NCBI GenBank assembly: GCA_964429355.1
Contig: CAYSCH010000309.1
Location: forward strand, 1 to 11,584
Direction: 5' to 3'
DNA: 11,584 nucleotides
Source of the DNA: JAAYAY01 sp964429355
GTDB taxonomy: Bacteria > Planctomycetota > Planctomycetia > Pirellulales > Thermoguttaceae
The translations under genes were made by a program, and so were the position numbers. The notes beneath the pieces are model-generated. The model was not told the DNA's origin. It did no database searches and saw nothing but the letters and a program-made list of their open reading frames with translations. Of the stretch, positions 6,797-11,584 are shown in pieces (position 1 is the stretch's first letter; every line of letters begins with the position of its first letter).

Positions 6797-7068
6797 CGCT
6801 CGAACCTGCCTTTGCATCGAATTCGGAGAAGCAGAAGCAGCCATTGTATGGGAAAACATACATCATTCCCCACCGGTTCACCATTGCCGGCAGGTCGCTA
6901 TTTGCCGCAGGAACACGGATCGCGGCAGGTCATCCCACCCGATTGAGCGTCATCAGTACGCGATGTCCTCAGTCAATTGCCCGTCGGCGGCGGGCGAGGT
7001 AAGCTGAGCAACCGTGGGCGGTCTGGCGGTTGTTTTCTGCGCATCACTCGGATCCATCGGAGAATCCC
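6797..7068. promoter_or_regulatory. Divergent intergenic region between ppk2 and the ceramidase-like gene
   Basis: The 272 bp must hold promoters for both directions. The only element I can point to is TACAAT on the minus strand (6848-6843, read downwards), five of six matches to a -10 hexamer but with no good -35. GGCAGGTC occurs twice on the plus strand (6889-6896 and 6924-6931), 35 bp apart. No clear operator or riboswitch is visible. Confidence 0.35.
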
Positions 7069-8412
7069 ATGAACAGGCGTCTCTTTTTCGTCGTTGTTCT
7101 TCAGTTGTTGGTCGTGATCGGAGTTGGCTCGTCCCGCGGCACCGAGCCGGCGTGGCAGGCGGGATTGGCGAAGTCGAAAATCACACCGGAGGCCGGGTTG
7201 TGGATGGCGGGCTACGCAGCCCGGGATCACGCGGCGGTCGGCACCATGCACGATCTGTGGATCAAGGCCGTTGCGCTGGCAGATGGCCAGGGGCACCGGG
7301 GTGTGCTCGTCTCTCTGGATCTCCTGGGGCTCCCGCGGTCGATCTACGACAATATCTGCGGCCAGCTCAAGGAACGCTGCGGTCTCGACCGGGGCCAGCT
7401 CATGTTCTGTTCCTCGCATACGCACAGCGGACCGGTGCTTCGCGGAGCCCTTTACGACATCTACCCTCTGGACGACGAGCAGCTTGCCCGCATCGAAAAA
7501 TACTCGACCGAGCTGGAAACGAAACTCGTCGACACGGTCGCCGGGGCGCTGGAGAAGATGGAGCCGGTGAGCCTTTCCCTGGGGGCGTCTTCGGCATCGT
7601 TTGGCGCCAATCGCCGGGGCGTACGCACGGAAGGTGTCACGCCGCCGGTCGACCACACCGTTCCCGTGTTGAGCGTCCGGTCCACGAAGGGTGAGCCACG
7701 GGCGGTTCTCTTCGGCTACGCCTGTCACAACACGACCCTCGACATCGACCAATGGAACGGCGACTATGCCGGGTTCGCACAGGTGGCGATCGAAGAGGAA
7801 CTTCCGGGCGTGCAGGCCATGTTCGTGGCCGGCTGTGGAGCGGATCAGAATCCGAACCCGAGGCGGACCGTGGAACTTTGCCAGCAGCACGGAAAGGCCC
7901 TGGCCGACGCCGTTTGCCAGGCCATGGGCGAGCCGATGGAGCCGGTGGCTCCGAGGCTGCAGACCGCCATCGAATTGATCGAACTGCCCTATGGCGAGCA
8001 GCCAGACGAGGAATATCTGGAGAAGACGGCTGCGGAAAAGACCTATGTGGGGCGCTGGGCGGGGCGGCTGCTGAAGGAGCGGCAGGCGGGCCGGTCCTTT
8101 GCCAAAGCCTATGCCGGTTATCCGGTTCAGGTCTGGCAGCTTGGAGATTACCAGCTCGTAGCCCTCGGCGGGGAGGTCGTGGTCGACTACGTGCTGGCGC
8201 TGCGAGAACGTCTGGGCGAGAATACCTGGGTTGCCGGCTACTCCAACGACGTGATGGCTTATATCCCGTCCACCCGCGTGCGGGCCGAGGGGGGCTATGA
8301 GTCGGGCGCCTTCAACGTCTATGGATTGCCCGCGCTGAGCTGGTCGGCCGATGTGGAAGACCGGATTCTCGCTACCGCCGAGAAATTGAGCAAGCAGCTC
8401 AACGACCAATAA
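7069..8412 (+). CDS. Secreted neutral-ceramidase-like amidase, short form
   Basis: The 447-residue product has a signal peptide (MNRRLFFVVVLQLLVVIGVG, cleavage probably near residues 20-26) and an N-terminal neutral/alkaline ceramidase domain. The zinc-site residues of that family appear to be present: SSHTHSGP (115-122), the His of YACHNTT (H220), the Glu of LGGE (E369), and the Tyr of AGYSNDVMAYIPS (Y391). AGLAKSKITP at 31-40 is the usual first strand. Classical enzymes hydrolyse the N-acyl bond of ceramide and carry a C-terminal Ig-like domain, for about 650 residues in all. This protein stops after the catalytic domain. Such short forms are common in planctomycetes, and their substrate is not established; an N-acyl lipid or another amide is possible. 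The start has GGAGA (7059-7063) close upstream; an in-frame start at 7030 would place the signal sequence internally. It stands alone on its strand and ends at a strong terminator. Confidence 0.85.
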   Translation: MNRRLFFVVVLQLLVVIGVGSSRGTEPAWQAGLAKSKITPEAGLWMAGYAARDHAAVGTMHDLWIKAVALADGQGHRGVLVSLDLLGLPRSIYDNICGQLKERCGLDRGQLMFCSSHTHSGPVLRGALYDIYPLDDEQLARIEKYSTELETKLVDTVAGALEKMEPVSLSLGASSASFGANRRGVRTEGVTPPVDHTVPVLSVRSTKGEPRAVLFGYACHNTTLDIDQWNGDYAGFAQVAIEEELPGVQAMFVAGCGADQNPNPRRTVELCQQHGKALADAVCQAMGEPMEPVAPRLQTAIELIELPYGEQPDEEYLEKTAAEKTYVGRWAGRLLKERQAGRSFAKAYAGYPVQVWQLGDYQLVALGGEVVVDYVLALRERLGENTWVAGYSNDVMAYIPSTRVRAEGGYESGAFNVYGLPALSWSADVEDRILATAEKLSKQLNDQ

Positions 8413-8461
8413 ATCAACTGCGTTGCCGGCACCCGGCCGGGCTGCACCTGCTGACCAAATC

Positions 8462-8491
8462 AAACGGCCGCCTCACGTGAGACGGCCGTTT
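8462..8491. terminator. Bidirectional stem-loop terminator between convergent genes
   Basis: AAACGGCCG (8462-8470) pairs perfectly with CGGCCGTTT (8483-8491). Between them CTCACGTGAG (8472-8481) is itself palindromic and continues the stem after one C-A mismatch, giving about 12 pairs and a 4 nt loop. The A/T base pairs at the foot supply a short U run in both directions (TTT on plus; TTTGATTT on minus). It sits 50 bp after the ceramidase-like stop and 44 bp after the stop of the gene on the other strand, so it can serve both. Confidence 0.8.
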
Positions 8492-8534
8492 CAGAAGTTC
8501 GGTTACTGGCCTTGTTCACGACCTCGGCCGGCCA

Positions 8535-11153
8535 CTATTGATGCCACTGGAGTCCCACCGTGGCTTCAAGGCTCTTGATCCACTCGCGGAAGGCGTCTCC
8601 CCTGTCGAGGCTGGCAACGACCTGGAGTTGCTGCGGATCGGCGGACGATAGGAACAGACTCTGCAGTTCCTTTGCCTCGGGCGTGGCGTCGACCATCCGC
8701 ACGATGTAGGCCACCGTCTTGGGCTCATTCCATGCGACGCCGATGCCGCCCTTCTCCAGACCCGCCACAGTCTTCATGAAGGCGCTGCCCACCAGTTGAA
8801 CCGTCTCCGGCTCGGCGGGTTTCTCGCCCTCTTTGGGCGCCGGAGCGGTCAGTTGGATCGTTCCCAATCGGGGTCGCCCATATCCCCACATGTAGAGCTG
8901 AATGCTGTTCACGTCCAGCCAGGTAAAGGGATCGGTCGACTGCACCGTGATGTCTTTTTCACCCGCAAGGGCGGTGGCCAAGGAGACCGGATCCTTCGAC
9001 GCCTCCTGCTTGGCACGAGCCGCCTCGGCCAGGCGTTCGGCTTCGGCCTGGGCTGCCCCTCGCGCCTCGATCATCTTCCAGGAATTCACGACCATCGATC
9101 GGATCCCTTCCTCCTTCAGTTTGGGCACACGCTCCGGCTCCTGCACCGTTTTCCAGAACAGATAGTAATTCCCCTCATTATCCTGCGATCGTGCCGGGCG
9201 GTGTTCCGTCAGGGAGTCGAACGCGTAAAGAAGGAAAGGGGTCGGTTGGGTACCGACGGACACGGTCGATTCCGCGATGTCGAGTTGAAGCTCTGAGCCT
9301 TCACGCTGGGAGAAGAGTTCCGTCTTCTTCGCCTCGATGCCTGCTTCGGCGGCAAGCTTGGCAAAATCCGGGCGCGGGGGCTCCGGTACCGACGAGTTGC
9401 CCTGGTCATCCTGCTCGCGAATGTACCGAATGTGGGCATCGTGGTAAAGCATCAATTGGTTTTCCAGGGGCCGGAACAGTCGCTCGATCTTGTCGGGCGC
9501 CAGAGTCCTCTGGATCTGTGACTTGACCTCTTCAAACGTGTAATACTCGGAAGGCGGGTTGACCTTCAATGGGTCAGCGCCTCCCTCGGTCGGAGCGACG
9601 GCCTCCGAGTCCTTCGCGGGAGCCGCCGCGTTTTCTCCCGCCGGCATCTCCTTGGCCGGTTCGGTCTTCTCTGGTGCCGCCTCGGTCTTCGTCTCAGCCG
9701 CTTTCGGTTCGGCGGCCTTTTCGTCACCTTGCGTGTCGCCCGCCGGCGCGTCTTCCGCCTTCTTCTCCTCAGCGGGCTTCTCCTCCGCCTTCTCTTCCAC
9801 AACGGGCTTGTCTTCCTCCTCAGCCGGCGTCTCCTTGTCAGTGGCCTGCGATTCGGTCGGAGGATCGTTTGGGGGCGTCTCTTCCTTGGCCTCCGCGGGT
9901 GTTTCCGAGGCTTTCTCCTCGCCGTCGGCCTGATAGGCGGTCAGTTGGAACACGGATCGCCCGCCTGACCGACTCTCATCGGTTGGTTTCGGGGCGTCTT
10001 CCGTCTTGGCTTCAGCCGGATTCTGGTCCGGTTCGGCCGCCTTCTCCTTCGGCTCGTCCGGATTGGTCTCGGCGGGCTTCGGAGCTTCGTCTTTCGCCTC
10101 GCCCGTTTTCGCTTCTTCCGCCAGTTTCTGTTCGCCTTCCGGTTTGGCCGGTTCGGTCTTCGTTTCAGATCCTTCCTTCCTATCCGCCACCAGCTCCTCG
10201 CCGGGGGGCAGGTCAAGTTTCGCATCATCCAGCCCGGGCAAGCTTCCCTTCAGTTCGGACGCCGGGTCGGAGGACTTTACGGCAGGCAACGACTCGCGTT
10301 TGAACTCCTCCTTGTGCTCTTCGTAGTACTTTTCCAGTTCGCCGGGAACAAACAGATGCTCGTAGTCCACCTTGAAATACTCGACCGCGATCCGCTTGGG
10401 GACCCTGAATCCAGGCTCAGGCGACTCCGGAAAGTGTTCTTTATCCTTGTATTTGTCGAAGAACTTCTCGAGCGTGGCGGCGTCGGGATCGCTCAAGGAA
10501 CCGACGAAACGCTCCACGGGAACTTCGGCCAGTTCGATGCTCATGTTACGGTGCAGTCGCTGGTAATAGTCCCACCGTTCTCCGGGAGTGACGGGCACCA
10601 GGCCCGAACGAACCAGGTCCTGGATCCGCATCGCCTTCAGCTCGTATCCGAGGAGTCGGAACAACTGGTTATCAGACAGTCCGATACTGTCAAGCAGTTC
10701 GGCTATCTGCGATTGGCTGACCGCCCCTTCCGTCACTTCCTTGAGAAAGGCGTTGACTGCCGCATCGTCGACGGCGATTCCAATCTCGTCGGCATAATTC
10801 ACCAGGAGCCAGGTCTCCGCCAGCGCCTTTTCGTCGTCCCCCATCCTCGCCGAAAGCATTTGAGCGAGCGTTGGGGCTTGCGGGTTCCGTTGTGTCATCC
10901 GAACTCGCCTATCCACCTCACTTAGAAAACGGCGCACGATCTGCCGTTCGCTGTGAAGGGTGGCCATCTCGACCCTGCTCACGTTCCCGTAGCGATTGGT
11001 GCTCACGACGTCTTGACGACCTGCCGCCCTAGTTCCTTGCCCTGTCATCTGCATCACGGTGGGAAGAACAACAAACCCCCCCATTGCGAGAATCGTGAGA
11101 CAGGCAAGCCAAACCTTCTGGTTTTTTCGGAAGAATTTAAACGGACTGGCCAT
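8535..11153 (-). CDS. PpiD/SurA-like periplasmic folding protein with a Glu/Lys/Ala/Pro-rich linker
   Basis: The 872-residue product has a basic N-terminus and one membrane helix (about 14-36), with the rest outside the membrane, as in PpiD. Residues about 50-285 form a helical SurA_N-like region: WLLVNYADEIGIAVDDAAVNAFL, LLGYELKAMRIQDL, and the block GELEKYYEEHKEEF at 271-284. In PpiD and SurA a parvulin prolyl isomerase domain follows at this point. Here residues about 318-525 are instead a low-complexity stretch rich in Glu, Lys, Ala and Pro, interrupted by SGGRSVFQLTAYQAD (396-410). Residues 536-872 return to a folded pattern with YYTFEEVKSQIQRTLA and a closing GLEKGGIGVAWNEP. I see no parvulin signature, so isomerase activity is doubtful and a chaperone role more likely. 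The start has GAAGGG 7 nt upstream. The gene seems to be monocistronic in this window. Confidence 0.75.
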   Translation of the reverse strand: MASPFKFFRKNQKVWLACLTILAMGGFVVLPTVMQMTGQGTRAAGRQDVVSTNRYGNVSRVEMATLHSERQIVRRFLSEVDRRVRMTQRNPQAPTLAQMLSARMGDDEKALAETWLLVNYADEIGIAVDDAAVNAFLKEVTEGAVSQSQIAELLDSIGLSDNQLFRLLGYELKAMRIQDLVRSGLVPVTPGERWDYYQRLHRNMSIELAEVPVERFVGSLSDPDAATLEKFFDKYKDKEHFPESPEPGFRVPKRIAVEYFKVDYEHLFVPGELEKYYEEHKEEFKRESLPAVKSSDPASELKGSLPGLDDAKLDLPPGEELVADRKEGSETKTEPAKPEGEQKLAEEAKTGEAKDEAPKPAETNPDEPKEKAAEPDQNPAEAKTEDAPKPTDESRSGGRSVFQLTAYQADGEEKASETPAEAKEETPPNDPPTESQATDKETPAEEEDKPVVEEKAEEKPAEEKKAEDAPAGDTQGDEKAAEPKAAETKTEAAPEKTEPAKEMPAGENAAAPAKDSEAVAPTEGGADPLKVNPPSEYYTFEEVKSQIQRTLAPDKIERLFRPLENQLMLYHDAHIRYIREQDDQGNSSVPEPPRPDFAKLAAEAGIEAKKTELFSQREGSELQLDIAESTVSVGTQPTPFLLYAFDSLTEHRPARSQDNEGNYYLFWKTVQEPERVPKLKEEGIRSMVVNSWKMIEARGAAQAEAERLAEAARAKQEASKDPVSLATALAGEKDITVQSTDPFTWLDVNSIQLYMWGYGRPRLGTIQLTAPAPKEGEKPAEPETVQLVGSAFMKTVAGLEKGGIGVAWNEPKTVAYIVRMVDATPEAKELQSLFLSSADPQQLQVVASLDRGDAFREWIKSLEATVGLQWHQ

Positions 11154-11584
11154 TCAGGAACCCTTCTGTGGCGGGGGTAACCGCCGTCATGCTCAACTTG
11201 ACAGGGAAAGAAATCCGGTATTAATGGGGCAACGCCACGAGCGACCCCGAATCCGGCAATTCTAAAATCCGTGGTGGTAATTGCAATCCCAAAAGAGCTG
11301 ATTGTGCCGATCGAGCACCCAAATAGAGTATGAAAGCAGCTCTTTTCTCGTTCGGCGGTTGAATGCTACAACATTCTGGAGCCCCAACGGGTCGAATGAG
11401 GAACGTGGGTACCCTGCACCCCTTCCCCCTCCGGGCCGCCCTGTGATAGGTTTGCCAGTGAGCGGGGTGTAACGGAGCGACCGAAAGAAGTATGTAGATT
11501 GGAGCGGCTCTGCAAACCTCCCGCAAACGGAGGCTGGCTCCCAAGCTTTGCGCATCGAGCCCGCTGCCTGCCCAACATGCAAGG
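11154..11584. other. Gene-free terminal region rich in inverted repeats
   Basis: No convincing gene is seen; the overlapping small open frames have no ribosome binding site and no family resemblance. Close to the start of the PpiD-like gene lies its probable upstream region. Further on there is a 10 bp perfect inverted repeat (11291-11300 with 11337-11346) and a 5 bp hairpin (11361-11365 with 11372-11376). There is also an 8 bp inverted repeat (11448-11455 with 11512-11519) and a CCTCC/GGAGG hairpin (11517-11533). The phrase GGAGCCCCAACGGGTCGAATG (11378-11398) recalls REP-type repeats with a CCCC/GGGG core that are linked to RAYT transposases. This is a resemblance only. Confidence 0.4.
11291..11346. 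repeat. 10 bp perfect inverted repeat with nested hairpin
   Basis: AAAAGAGCTG (11291-11300) and CAGCTCTTTT (11337-11346) are exact reverse complements with 36 nt between. Inside, GTGC (11304-11307) and GCAC (11314-11317) can pair around a CGATCGA loop. Read on plus, the outer stem ends in four Ts and is A/T-rich at its foot, so it could be a terminator-like or structured RNA element, or the arms of a small mobile repeat. Confidence 0.55.

Noticed and set aside
6973..8463. 496-residue open frame on the minus strand
   Set aside because: It is a mirror of the ceramidase-like gene and runs into the terminator. No ribosome binding site or domain supports it.
9559..10326. Ser/Ala/Phe-rich open frames on the plus strand opposite the Glu/Lys linker
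   Set aside because: They are the complementary reading of the low-complexity linker codons of the PpiD-like gene; repeats in the sense strand create open antisense frames automatically.
11198..11224. TTGACA and TATTAA on the plus strand as a promoter
   Set aside because: The -35 is perfect but the spacer is only 15 bp and no gene lies downstream on that strand within the window.

Overview
The window looks like a piece of a planctomycete chromosome, most likely order Pirellulales. The reasons are the gene types: a membrane-anchored leucine-rich-repeat protein with the 24-residue TxITDxGL repeat, a short neutral-ceramidase-like secreted protein, a LamG plus BNR-type secreted protein, and a PpiD-like protein starting MASPFKFFRKNQKV. 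Placement is inferred from family knowledge, not from a search. A run of ten Ns at 5269-5278 shows that this is a draft or metagenome assembly.

Left part (1-1599): a decayed prophage remnant. A large terminase subunit is recognisable, with an intact ATPase half in one frame and the end of the nuclease half in another. The stretch between them is missing and the 5' end runs into a C/T-rich array of 7-8 bp units. Nothing else phage-like is visible. The 260 bp after it is non-coding and holds short inverted and direct repeats.

Centre left (1600-4080, + strand): a probable two-gene operon for secreted proteins. The first is a small exported protein that resembles the C-terminal beta-sandwich of heparinase II/III-type lyases. 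The second is a 662-residue LamG plus BNR_4-type beta-propeller protein. Together they suggest binding or breakdown of an extracellular polysaccharide.

Centre (6796 down to 4098, - strand): a two-domain polyphosphate kinase 2 (polyphosphate:AMP phosphotransferase type), followed by a membrane LRR protein whose ATG overlaps the kinase stop codon (ATGA). The two genes should be translationally coupled. The LRR gene converges on the BNR_4 gene with only 17 bp between the stop codons.

Centre right (7069-8412, + strand): a secreted 447-residue neutral-ceramidase-like protein, divergent from the kinase across a 272 bp intergenic region. It ends at a strong stem-loop (8462-8491) placed between convergent genes.

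Right part (11153 down to 8535, - strand): an 872-residue PpiD/SurA-like periplasmic folding protein. A Glu/Lys/Ala/Pro-rich linker of about 200 residues lies where a parvulin domain would be expected. The last 430 bp (11154-11584) has no convincing gene but is rich in inverted repeats, which may be a degenerate repeat element or a structured RNA.

I did not find a clearly new multi-gene system. The most worthwhile oddities are the coupled PPK2-LRR pair with two motif-complete kinase domains, the rearranged terminase fossil, the PpiD-like protein with its linker, and the structured terminal intergenic region.
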